A stretch of 8,394 nt of DNA from positions 1 through 8,394 of the forward strand of contig PCAG01000025.1 in assembly GCA_002730475.1 (NCBI GenBank). The letters are read 5' to 3'. Position 1 is the stretch's first letter; every line of letters begins with the position of its first letter. This document shows positions 1-6,934 of this stretch, piece after piece. This DNA comes from Spirochaetales bacterium (GTDB taxonomy: Bacteria; Desulfobacterota_D; UBA1144). The notes beneath the pieces are model-generated. The model saw only the letters and a program-made list of their open reading frames with translations, did no database searches and was not told where the DNA came from. Position numbers and translations under genes: made by a program.

Positions 1-365
1 CAAAGAATTAAACAGGCGTCCCTTTCATCTTTACTGCTTAAATCTCTTCTATTCCAATTCTCTGTAAGAGATATAATTTTTGCGTCTAACTCATCTAATT
101 TATCTTCAATTACTATTGCCTTAATAGTTTCAACACCTATTTCTTTATGTGCTAAATATCTTCGTTGGCCTGCAACAATTTCATACTTTCCTTCCTCTTC
201 TGAAGGACAGATAATTATTGGCTCAAGTAAACCTATTTTTTTAATACTTTCTGCTAATTCGTGAATGTCCCTGCCAACATCCACTGTTCTCACCTGGCCA
301 AAGCCTATAACTAAATCACTTAATGCCACTTCTTTAACATCATTCCCTAAAATTACTTTTTCCAT
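1..365 (-). CDS. ParB/sulfiredoxin-fold protein, 3' end outside window
   Basis: My own translation gives 121 residues from an ATG at 365, running off the left edge without a stop. It has the hallmarks of the ParB N-terminal domain: a region like ELAESIKKIGLLEPI (about 36-50), the AGQRR box followed by YLAHKEIG (65-77), and ENWNRRDLS (102-110), matching the ENxQRxDL box of ParB. In chromosomal ParB this fold binds and hydrolyses CTP; in other families it is a nuclease-like or regulatory domain. A parA partner is not visible, and the neighbours are defence-type genes, so partitioning is unlikely. DndB of phosphorothioation systems and DpdB of deazapurine systems are ParB-related, so a regulator or modification component is a reasonable inference. 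It follows the SNF2 gene by 32 bp and is probably co-transcribed. The fold is sure; the role is not. Confidence 0.88.
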   Translation of the reverse strand, partial: MEKVILGNDVKEVALSDLVIGFGQVRTVDVGRDIHELAESIKKIGLLEPIIICPSEEEGKYEIVAGQRRYLAHKEIGVETIKAIVIEDKLDELDAKIISLTENWNRRDLSSKDERDACLIL

Positions 366-369
366 TTTA

Positions 370-376
370 CACCTCC
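370..376 (-). promoter_or_regulatory. Strong ribosome binding site of the ParB-like gene
   Basis: The minus strand reads GGAGGTG, with the GGAGG core six bases before the ATG at 365. It fixes the start of the ParB-like gene and is the strongest Shine-Dalgarno sequence in the window. Confidence 0.85.
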
Positions 377-397
377 ATTCCTCTAAAAAAATTCTAT

Positions 398-1741
398 TTA
401 ATTCCGTAAAGCGTCAATGCCCACAATTCTAATTAAATCTTCCTGAGTAAAAGGGCCTATTTCTGCAGTATCCGCATTATTTACGTATCCTTCAAAAAGA
501 TATCTTTTTTCACTAAGAATCTGTTCAATTCTTTCCTCAATCGTATTCATTACTAGAAATTTTATTACATGTAAGGGTTCCTTACGTCCGTAACGGTGAG
601 CTCTATTAATTGCTTGATCTTCTACTGCTGGGTTCCACCAGCGATCAAATAAAATTACTCTTGACGCACTAACTAAATTGATCCCTACTCCTCCTGCCTT
701 GAGAGAAATCAAAAAGACTCTTGGGCCTGATGATTTTTCAAATAAATCTATTGACTTTTGTCTTTCTTCAGAAGACATATCTCCATGTAAGCAATCGACT
801 GGCACATTATTTAATCGAGTTTTAATCTTCATGATAGAATTAACATATTGTGAGAAAACTAAAATTTTTTCTTTCTTTTCTTCAACTCCATCGAGTATTG
901 TTTCTAGTGCTTTGAATTTGCAAGATTCACCAGATATAACGTCAAAGTTACATAACTGTTTAAGTTTTGTAATTTGTGCAAGTAACCCTACAGTGCTAAT
1001 CTTACCTTGCATATCATGAATGCTATTTCTAGTATCTAATAATTCATCTTCATAAGCTTCTTGCTGTTTACTTTCTAAACTTAGATATAGGTCTTGACTG
1101 ATGATTTCAGGTACTTCTGATAACACCTCTTTTTTGTTTCTTCTTAAGAAATAGGGTGCCATTCGGTCATGAATTTGGTCTATATTGAGTGCAGCATGTA
1201 ATAATCCGGGTTTAAGAAATGCAAAAATGGACAGTAAATCATCTAATTTATTTTCTATTGGCGTACCAGTGAGTACCCACGCTTTTTCTCTACGTAATTG
1301 CCTACATGCAAGAGCAATAGATGATGCAGGGTTCTTAATTATCTGAGCTTCATCCAAAATTACTAAATCAAATTTACACTCTTTACGCAAGAAATCAATA
1401 TCATTTCGAATCTGGTCATATGAAGCAATCCATGCCTTGAATGGTAAACTAAGGTGAGCCTTTCTATCATCACTATCTCCCCTAATCCTTCTAACCGTCA
1501 TTTTAGGTGCCCACCGTTTTATTTCCATTTCCCAGTTCCAACATAAAGAAGTAGGGCAAACTATAAGTACCTTAGTACGTGGATTTGCATTAACGAGTGA
1601 GCTAGAAGCTACAGCTGCTTGGACTGTTTTTCCTAATCCCATCTCGTCTGCTAACAATGCGCTATCTCTTTCGATAAGGAACTTAACGCCTTCCTGTTGA
1701 TAAGAGCGTATTGTATCGAATATTTCTAAAACTTTGTTCAT
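398..1741 (-). CDS. SNF2-family DNA-dependent ATPase/helicase
   Basis: A complete 447-residue superfamily 2 motor of the SNF2 branch with almost nothing added to the core. Motif I is DEMGLGKT (32-39), motif II is the DEAQ box (130-133), motif III is LTGTP (157-161), the RNKKEV block sits at 201-206, and the C-terminal lobe has LKAGGVGINL (347-356), DRWWNPAVEDQAINRAHRYG (366-385, with R380 and R383 as likely arginine fingers) and an IEERI segment. Such proteins translocate on double-stranded DNA and remodel bound proteins. SNF2 enzymes occur in several defence systems (DISARM DrmD, Dpd DpdE, some Dnd islands). There is no nuclease or reader domain, so it probably acts with a partner. The ATG at 1741 has only a weak upstream purine stretch. 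A 291-bp gap upstream suggests its own promoter; the ParB-like gene follows closely. Confidence 0.93.
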   Translation of the reverse strand: MNKVLEIFDTIRSYQQEGVKFLIERDSALLADEMGLGKTVQAAVASSSLVNANPRTKVLIVCPTSLCWNWEMEIKRWAPKMTVRRIRGDSDDRKAHLSLPFKAWIASYDQIRNDIDFLRKECKFDLVILDEAQIIKNPASSIALACRQLRREKAWVLTGTPIENKLDDLLSIFAFLKPGLLHAALNIDQIHDRMAPYFLRRNKKEVLSEVPEIISQDLYLSLESKQQEAYEDELLDTRNSIHDMQGKISTVGLLAQITKLKQLCNFDVISGESCKFKALETILDGVEEKKEKILVFSQYVNSIMKIKTRLNNVPVDCLHGDMSSEERQKSIDLFEKSSGPRVFLISLKAGGVGINLVSASRVILFDRWWNPAVEDQAINRAHRYGRKEPLHVIKFLVMNTIEERIEQILSEKRYLFEGYVNNADTAEIGPFTQEDLIRIVGIDALRN

Positions 1742-1793
1742 TCAATTCAATAAATAGGGATAGAGCCCGTATATGTATCTGTATGTGAAAATC

Positions 1794-1813
1794 TTACTTG
1801 TGCAAACAAGTAA
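1794..1813. repeat. Inverted repeat, 8-bp arms
   Basis: Perfect arms TTACTTGT (1794-1801) and ACAAGTAA (1806-1813) with a 4-base GCAA loop on the plus strand. It lies 53 bp before the SNF2 start, within its presumed leader. There is no T-run on either strand, so a terminator is unlikely; an operator or mRNA hairpin is possible. Confidence 0.55.
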
Positions 1814-1816
1814 AAC

Positions 1817-1831
1817 TATCTTTTGAAGATA
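1817..1831. repeat. Inverted repeat, 6-bp arms
   Basis: Arms TATCTT (1817-1822) and AAGATA (1826-1831) around a 3-base loop, three bases from the 1794-1813 dyad. The two together would form adjacent hairpins in the leader of the SNF2 transcript. It is short and AT-rich, so chance is possible. Confidence 0.35.
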
Positions 1832-1878
1832 TTTAGAATGTGGTAGCCGTGATCTGAAGCTGCTTCTTGTTCAGATAT

Positions 1879-1905
1879 ATTATAAAAGAGTTAGTTGTTT
1901 TGCAA
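1879..1905 (-). promoter_or_regulatory. Candidate promoter of the SNF2/ParB pair
   Basis: On the minus strand TTGCAA (1905-1900) is followed after 15 bases by a perfect TATAAT (1884-1879); an alternative -10 of TAATAT gives a 17-base spacer. Transcription would start about 130 bases before the SNF2 ATG. This is a consensus match only, in AT-rich DNA where such matches are common. Confidence 0.4.
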
Positions 1906-2008
1906 TACAAAAGATTGTTTACCGCAAAGACGCGAAGGAAGGTGGGATTGTGGAAATTCTAGTTGAGGGGATTGGGAATCTAAAGAACAAGTAGTGACTG
2001 GCAATATT

Positions 2009-2028
2009 AATATTATTCCCATAATATT
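2009..2028 (-). terminator. Possible weak terminator hairpin after the operon
   Basis: Perfect 8-bp arms AATATTAT (2009-2016) and ATAATATT (2021-2028) with a 4-base loop, starting four bases past the stop codon of the 152-residue gene. The stem has no G-C pair and no clear T-run follows on the minus strand, so as an intrinsic terminator it would be weak. The position is the main argument. Confidence 0.3.
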
Positions 2029-2032
2029 TAAC

Positions 2033-2491
2033 TTATTTTATAAATTGCTTCAATATCTCTTCGCTACTAACACTTTCTTTATCCTCATACCCCATCATGA
2101 TTAACTCCGTAATAGCCGTAAGCCGGTCGGTTCCGCTTTCTTCTGCTTCAATTATTTTTTTCTTTAATATCTCACAGCCTCCGTTAGCAAAGCCCTCAAC
2201 CGTTTCAAGCATCTTGTCCTCTCCTTTTTCATTACCTTGTAATAGAACTTCAGGGTCCTTCGTATGACTAAAAGCTATCATCCTTAAAGCAACCTGGCCA
2301 TGTTCCCTGAAAGCATCCCAGCGAATTTGTTCTGAAGTTTTCTCAAAAGGAACATGTTTCCCATATTTAAACCCAATACAGGCAGCCAAAGTAAAAACAT
2401 CCGATAAATACTCTATTATTGACTCATTTTCATTGGAAGTTAATGACATAAAGATTGCATCTTTTTCTTTAGGCCTTCTTACTCGTCTCAT
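2033..2491 (-). CDS. Dnd-associated protein 4-like, small helical protein
   Basis: A 152-residue soluble protein with no signal peptide or membrane segment. Its layout matches what I recall of the phosphorothioation-associated protein 4 family: a basic start RRVRRPKEKDAIF (2-14), a helical segment with YLSDVFTLAACIGFKYGKHVPF (28-49), an IRWDAFREHG segment (56-65), a MIAFSHTKDPEVL stretch (71-83) and ETVEGFANGGCEIL (96-109). The family is linked to dnd gene clusters, but I know of no biochemical role. Its stop ends the operon, and its ATG overlaps the stop of the DndD-like gene by 4 bp (ATGA), which supports coupled synthesis and a shared complex. An AGAGG site precedes the start. It is not DndE, which is shorter and has a different N-terminus. 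Family assignment is from memory of the sequence pattern. Confidence 0.75.
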   Translation of the reverse strand: MRRVRRPKEKDAIFMSLTSNENESIIEYLSDVFTLAACIGFKYGKHVPFEKTSEQIRWDAFREHGQVALRMIAFSHTKDPEVLLQGNEKGEDKMLETVEGFANGGCEILKKKIIEAEESGTDRLTAITELIMMGYEDKESVSSEEILKQFIK

Positions 2492-4548
2492 GATAAAACC
2501 TCTTTAATTTCAGTTCTAGCTCTTCCATCAACATATTCAGATAGAATATAACTTTCACCGTTTATTTCTTGCGTACTTGTCTCGCCAGGTAATGGCTTGT
2601 AATGATGAAAAACATATTGTTTTCCTATATAATCTCTCATTTCCTCCTCGATATTCTTATCCCACTGTTGTGGAGCAACAAGAATGGTGATTTGCTCAGC
2701 AAATTGTGGCAATTGATTCGCAACATGCTTTCTGTAATCCGGATCCATAACCCCAAAAGGAGAGTCTAATAATAACGGATAAAGCCCTCCTCTCTTAAAG
2801 CTCCCTTCCTCACCATCCATATTTTCCTTTGCAATAGCAACGACCGATGCAATAAATGATAAACAAGTAATTTGCATCTGGGCCCCACTCTTTGGTAGTG
2901 GTTTTGATCCCCCATCTGGCAACAGCACTCGCACGCTTAATTCAAAGTCGTCATTTAGATCAATAGTAGCGTCCTCTCTCTCCCTTATTATTCCCCCAAA
3001 TATTTTATTCATTCGCTCCCAAAGCTTCCTGCGATCTCTATGCATTAATGATTGATGCAACTCATCAATGAAATTGGCAGCTTTTTCACATACCTGAAGC
3101 CTCAATTGAGCAACTTTATTTTTTGTGTTTTGCGCCTTTACTTCGTCATGTTCTTTATTCTTCTCATGAATTAGCCTATCAAGTTCTTCTATGTCTCTGA
3201 CATACCTTCCAATTTCTTGGTTAGCTTTTTCTATGCCACTTTCAAGCTTTCGTTTGTTTTCAATTAAATCTCTTTCCTTCTCATAATCTTTATTGTCAAA
3301 TTGTTTATCGATCTCTTCTAATTGCTCCTTTACTTGACCAATGTCGTCAAGATATTGAGTCAATAATGTTTGGTCTTTAACCAGATCCTTTCTTAAATTA
3401 TCATAGGATAAAGATAGTTGTGAGACAGACAACCCCAACGTATTGTAGGCTTCAAGATATTCATCCTTTGTTTCAGGATTTCTTAATCTTTCAACAGCCG
3501 TATAAGCTTCGCTTCCTTCACATAGCTCTCTTTCACAAATACATTTTCCTCTCTCTATTATATCGGTTATATACTGATATGTAATACTTGCTGGCAACAC
3601 ACCTTTTTGCCTTTTTTCCTTTAATATTTCTTTTGATTGTACGATTGCATCATTAATAAATGCCAAGAATCCATCTGACGAAACCCGTTTCATAATATCT
3701 ATTTTGTGTTGCTTCATCTTGCTCTCAATATCTTCTTTAGTCGCGATTAATTGATCCCTTTTCTGTTGAAGATCACTTGTGCTTTTAGTTTCTCTTAACT
3801 TTTTATCTATTTTATCCTTATTTTCAATTAGACTTTTTTTGTTTTCAATTATGTTGTTTTTTTCTTTGTCAATACTACCTCTTTCACCTTCTAATTTTTT
3901 AAGTTGATCAAGAATCAATTTCTCATCTCTTCCCGCAACTTTTTCTAACTCGTCTCTAAGCTGATTTCTTACTTTACCTCGTAAATGTCTTTTACCTCGA
4001 TCTAAAACCTCCAAACCCATTAAAATTTTAATAGCATTCTGGACTTTTTCCTTAGATTCTACGCGTCCAAGGTCCTGTATATTCTCACCGGCTAAAAAGA
4101 AATACTGATGAAGCGCTTCAGGTAAAATCTTATTGATCGTAGCTTTAGGATTCAACTGTTTCTTGCTTCTGCCGTCACTACCAATTACATGTAAACTTAT
4201 ATTCTCTTTAACACGTTCGCTTTTATCTTTATCAATTTTCCTTTCAATAATCTCCCTATGAAATTCAAACATTTTATTTTCATGCTCAAATTTAACCGTT
4301 ACAAACCCTTTAGCAGTCTCGTTATTATTTATCTCGCTTAATGCTATGTGGTTTACGATTTGGTCTGGGTGCTCTCCCTGTATTTTTCCATAAAATGCCC
4401 AGCGAAAAGCGTCAACAAAATTCGTTTTTCCAGTGTGGTTCTCAGCATGGATAACTGTCACCTTCTTGGAAGCCTTATCAGCAAAATCAATTTCTTGATT
4501 ACCGTAAAAAGGTCTAAAATTATTAATTTGTATATTTAGTAATTTCAC
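2488..4548 (-). CDS. DndD-like SMC/Rad50-type ATPase
   Basis: A 686-residue ATPase, close to the usual DndD length of about 660. The N-terminus, an INNFRPFYGNQEIDF segment (8-22), is typical of DndD. The P-loop is AENHTGKT (35-42), followed by NFVDAFRWAFYG (43-54). A YFFLAGENIQDLG block (149-161) corresponds to the FFFDGE motif of DndD-like proteins. Long charged coiled-coil arms (about 195-320 and 355-485) surround a zinc-hook-like CICERELC cluster (336-343). The C-terminal lobe has a signature-like KSGAQMQ (553-559) and a Walker B/D-loop LLLDSPFGVMDPDYR (592-606). DndD nicks or remodels DNA during phosphorothioate insertion with DndC and DndE. The start is GTG at 4548, overlapping the stop of the 58-codon ORF by 4 bp with no good binding site of its own, so translation is probably coupled. 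Both outer P-loop glycines are replaced, which is unusual. A related non-Dnd defence ATPase is the alternative. Confidence 0.83.
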   Translation of the reverse strand: MKLLNIQINNFRPFYGNQEIDFADKASKKVTVIHAENHTGKTNFVDAFRWAFYGKIQGEHPDQIVNHIALSEINNNETAKGFVTVKFEHENKMFEFHREIIERKIDKDKSERVKENISLHVIGSDGRSKKQLNPKATINKILPEALHQYFFLAGENIQDLGRVESKEKVQNAIKILMGLEVLDRGKRHLRGKVRNQLRDELEKVAGRDEKLILDQLKKLEGERGSIDKEKNNIIENKKSLIENKDKIDKKLRETKSTSDLQQKRDQLIATKEDIESKMKQHKIDIMKRVSSDGFLAFINDAIVQSKEILKEKRQKGVLPASITYQYITDIIERGKCICERELCEGSEAYTAVERLRNPETKDEYLEAYNTLGLSVSQLSLSYDNLRKDLVKDQTLLTQYLDDIGQVKEQLEEIDKQFDNKDYEKERDLIENKRKLESGIEKANQEIGRYVRDIEELDRLIHEKNKEHDEVKAQNTKNKVAQLRLQVCEKAANFIDELHQSLMHRDRRKLWERMNKIFGGIIREREDATIDLNDDFELSVRVLLPDGGSKPLPKSGAQMQITCLSFIASVVAIAKENMDGEEGSFKRGGLYPLLLDSPFGVMDPDYRKHVANQLPQFAEQITILVAPQQWDKNIEEEMRDYIGKQYVFHHYKPLPGETSTQEINGESYILSEYVDGRARTEIKEVLS
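2499..2503 (-). promoter_or_regulatory. Ribosome binding site of the 152-residue gene
   Basis: AGAGG on the minus strand, seven bases before the ATG at 2491 and inside the end of the DndD-like gene. It supports the ATG that overlaps the preceding stop codon. Confidence 0.7.
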
Positions 4549-4721
4549 TTTACAATTTTCTGTTCAACAATTTTCTTTTTAATTATATTTATAATTTCTT
4601 CCGCTACGCCTCTTGGGCTCGTCTCAAGTTGATACATCATTTCGATATTTATAACTTCTCCGAATATATCCAATACATCAGGGTCGGCATCTTTAAATAT
4701 TTCTTCAGGGGTTCTTTCCAC
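4545..4721 (-). CDS. Small acidic/basic helical protein of 58 residues, unknown
   Basis: Translation from the GTG at 4721 gives 58 residues: an acidic first half (MERTPEEIFKDADPDVLDIF, 1-20), an EMMYQLETSPRGVAEEI stretch (27-43) and a Lys/Ile-rich helical tail (44-58). I recognise no family. The evidence for a real gene is positional: GAGG lies five bases before the GTG and overlaps the stop of the helicase gene, its own stop overlaps the GTG start of the DndD-like gene by 4 bp, and it fills the only gap of the operon exactly. It could be a small adaptor that bridges helicase and ATPase, or serve to couple their translation. It is not DndE-like by length or sequence. Later in-frame ATGs (codons 28-29) are less well placed. 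Confidence 0.7.
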   Translation of the reverse strand: MERTPEEIFKDADPDVLDIFGEVINIEMMYQLETSPRGVAEEIINIIKKKIVEQKIVK

Positions 4722-4726
4722 AACTA

Positions 4727-4730
4727 CCTC
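4727..4730 (-). promoter_or_regulatory. Ribosome binding site of the 58-codon ORF
   Basis: GAGG on the minus strand, five bases before the GTG at 4721. It overlaps the TGA stop of the helicase gene (4729-4731), a typical arrangement for termination-reinitiation coupling, and is what decides the GTG start. Confidence 0.6.
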
Positions 4731-6858
4731 ACTTAAAATTGAAATCTAAAAGATTATATGAATCCAGTAATTCTAATATTATTTTCCTAGCTTGTGGGCC
4801 ATTATCAGCTGTTTCAGCAAATTTGTCAAATCGTATTAATTCCTTACTGATTAGATTTCTTTCAACATTAAAAACATCTGTCATAAGATTCTTTGCGTTC
4901 TCGAAATTAGGAGGAACAACAATAAAATCATGAATCTCGGCTACTTTGTTTTCATCCTTGTTAGGATTTCGCAGGATTCTACCACGTCTTTGTATAAATT
5001 GTCTAGGATTAGTGCCACTAGACAAAATAAAAGCTCTTCGAGTTGCTGGAACATCAACCCCCTCGTCTAAACATCGAATAGCAGCAATTCCTTGAAGATC
5101 CTTTTTCTCAAAACGTTCTAAAATATTTTTTCTTTCCTCAGTAGATTCTTTCGCTGTAAATTTATCAATTTTCATTTGGATATCTGAATCCATACCCAAC
5201 AACTGACATACTTTATCTATTTGGCGTTCATCATCAACAATCCCATCTCCAGCATAAAAAAGGTTAAAAAAGCTTTCTCTATAAGGTTTTACAACTTCCT
5301 TGAGCTCTTTCAACTTATTAGAAGCATTTCCAAGTATTCGTGCACGTTTTATTAATAAAGCTTCTAATATGTCTTCTAATTCATCATCAAATTCACCACC
5401 TCTAGAACACTTTGCGATTTTCTTAGTTATTTCAACATATTCATCAGCCTCAACCTCTGTTAGTTCGACAATGTGTGGATAATACATATATCTACACAAA
5501 TAACCGTCCTCTATTGCTTCTTGAATTCCGTATGCTGGTTTCAACATGGGCCCAAAATATTCATAAACTTTGCTAGTTCCTTGTTCATCATACCACCTAT
5601 CTGGTGTTGCTGATAATCCCAATCTAAATTGAGCATTGTCCAGAAAACACTTTCTAAGTTTCCTTGCTCCAAGATTATGAATCTCATCTCCAATAATAAG
5701 TAGTGGGCCCTTAATTTTCTTTAGTAGATCTTGGGTACGAGGCATTGAGAAGGAGGCATTGGTTGTAATAAATACAAAGTTTCTTAAAGCTTCCATATTA
5801 TAGCTTAATATATCTCTATTAAGTTGGCCATACCAATTGCTTGTCTTCTCATAACCCAAAATTGGGCTAAAACCAAAATTCTTTGCCTCTTTATTCCATT
5901 GATCCACTATATGCTTTTGAGGGGCTATAACAATAATAGATAGCCGTTTTAATTTGTTGAACAAACTTGTGGCTATATTTAACGCAGTAATCGTTTTCCC
6001 AGATCCTGTCGCATGTTGCAGTACTCCTTTTCCCTTATTTTTACTCCATTGATCTAAAGCTGTTTTCTGATGTTGACGTAGTTCTATATACTCTGGAGTC
6101 TTTATCTCTCTCTTCCTAAACTGAATACTGATTCCTGTTAAATCAATTTCTTCTTCTGGATCAACCCTGGGTGGCACTTTTGGTGTAAGTTTTAATAGCT
6201 TTTCTTTAATAGCTACAGGCATAGGTATGATTTCAAGGTTATTTGTATTACTACTCCAGAGATTTTCAAACTCAATAGTTTTCATCCTAACAAGTTTCTC
6301 GTTTCTCCCTGACTCCCAAGATAACTGTACATCAAAGCTTTCAAAATTATTCATGTATGCACCTTGTGACTCATTTATGGAACCTGAAAAAACCATGATA
6401 TTACCATCCGCGTCCTTGAAAATCCCCATTTTCTCATGGTATATACCACTTGTTACTTTACCATCTTTTACTGGAAGAGCCACTTTAAGATCTAAATCTT
6501 CTTTAGCTATCATCCAACTTATAGCTTCAATACGCTGTTTAACTAAATCATCTTCACTAACTTGAAAGTCTCTCTCTAAAGCTTGTGAAACAATCTCTTC
6601 CCTATTAATATATCCCTTTTGTATTATCTTTATATCCTCTTCTGAAAAATTAGGACTAACAACAAGTTGCATTTCCCCTCCGTTATGAATCAATCGCACG
6701 ATTCCTTTTGCCGCTGCAACAAGACTGCCTGTTGAAAAAAAACCTGCTGCTCTTTGGTAGAGAATAGATCTCTCAAGTGCAGGTATATAAAATTCTTTCA
6801 ACAGGTTATCGTTATCAGATCTATACCGTATTCCCCAATCATACTGTTTCAAATTCAT
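4729..6858 (-). CDS. PLD nuclease-helicase fusion, Dnd-type restriction enzyme
   Basis: A 709-residue two-part protein. The N-terminal part (about 1-205) is a phospholipase D-type nuclease domain: a YQRAAGFFSTGSL segment (34-46), the catalytic HEK (H141, K143) and GSINES (159-164). With one HKD motif it would act as a dimer. The rest is a superfamily 2 helicase: RQHQKTALDQW (261-271), Walker A ATGSGKT (283-289), DEIH box (391-394), SATPDR (416-421), motif V CLDEGVDVP (596-604) and motif VI QFIQRRGRILR (620-630). This architecture matches the helicase family annotated as a restriction enzyme of DNA phosphorothioation systems. Expected role: ATP-driven movement on DNA and cleavage of unmodified or foreign DNA. 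The ATG overlaps the stop of the DUF1232 gene by 4 bp; the 58-codon ORF follows. Domain calls are firm; the link to phosphorothioation comes from family recall and neighbours. Confidence 0.88.
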   Translation of the reverse strand: MNLKQYDWGIRYRSDNDNLLKEFYIPALERSILYQRAAGFFSTGSLVAAAKGIVRLIHNGGEMQLVVSPNFSEEDIKIIQKGYINREEIVSQALERDFQVSEDDLVKQRIEAISWMIAKEDLDLKVALPVKDGKVTSGIYHEKMGIFKDADGNIMVFSGSINESQGAYMNNFESFDVQLSWESGRNEKLVRMKTIEFENLWSSNTNNLEIIPMPVAIKEKLLKLTPKVPPRVDPEEEIDLTGISIQFRKREIKTPEYIELRQHQKTALDQWSKNKGKGVLQHATGSGKTITALNIATSLFNKLKRLSIIVIAPQKHIVDQWNKEAKNFGFSPILGYEKTSNWYGQLNRDILSYNMEALRNFVFITTNASFSMPRTQDLLKKIKGPLLIIGDEIHNLGARKLRKCFLDNAQFRLGLSATPDRWYDEQGTSKVYEYFGPMLKPAYGIQEAIEDGYLCRYMYYPHIVELTEVEADEYVEITKKIAKCSRGGEFDDELEDILEALLIKRARILGNASNKLKELKEVVKPYRESFFNLFYAGDGIVDDERQIDKVCQLLGMDSDIQMKIDKFTAKESTEERKNILERFEKKDLQGIAAIRCLDEGVDVPATRRAFILSSGTNPRQFIQRRGRILRNPNKDENKVAEIHDFIVVPPNFENAKNLMTDVFNVERNLISKELIRFDKFAETADNGPQARKIILELLDSYNLLDFNFK

Positions 6859-6934
6859 GCTATTTTATTAGCAAGCTTTTTGTGGATATCAGGGCCAACT
6901 AAATCATCAGCTTTCTCAATTATTTCAGCAATTA
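6854..6934. repeat. 81-bp direct repeat, copy 1
   Basis: This segment is identical, base for base, to 8314-8394. It covers the last 25 codons and stop of the DUF1232-domain gene plus the first bases (ATGAA) of the helicase gene, after which the two copies diverge. Confidence 0.98.

Larger units (their letters stand above)
1742..2032. other. Intergenic region between the two gene groups
   Basis: A 291-bp stretch with no supported gene. Near its right end is an A/T-only hairpin just past the stop of the upstream operon. The middle holds a G-rich segment (about 1921-1980) containing an ACCGCAAAGACGCGAAGG-like string. The left half holds a candidate minus-strand promoter (1879-1905) and two small hairpins (1794-1813 and 1817-1831) that would lie in the leader of the SNF2 mRNA. 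Confidence 0.7.

Noticed and set aside
1..365. Plasmid or chromosome partition parB
   Set aside because: No parA beside it and no parS-like palindrome noticed; the gene follows an SNF2 helicase in a defence-type context.
678..1019. Plus-strand ORF of 113 codons inside the SNF2 gene
   Set aside because: Lies antisense to a strongly conserved helicase core, shows no recognisable motif and has no ribosome binding site.
1909..1990. Open plus-strand frame of about 30 codons ending in TAG
   Set aside because: No start codon or ribosome binding site and no family resemblance; probably chance or a repeat remnant.
1742..2032. CRISPR array or tRNA in the long gap
   Set aside because: No regularly spaced repeat and no cloverleaf or TψC-like signature could be found on either strand.
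2033..2491. Identification of the 152-residue protein as DndE
   Set aside because: DndE is usually about 110-120 residues with a different basic N-terminal pattern; the FANGG and HTKDP-like segments fit Dnd-associated protein 4 better.
6227..6565. Plus-strand ORF of 112 codons inside the PLD-helicase gene
   Set aside because: Antisense to the PLD domain containing the HxK and GSxN motifs; its sequence looks like the low-complexity shadow of that gene.
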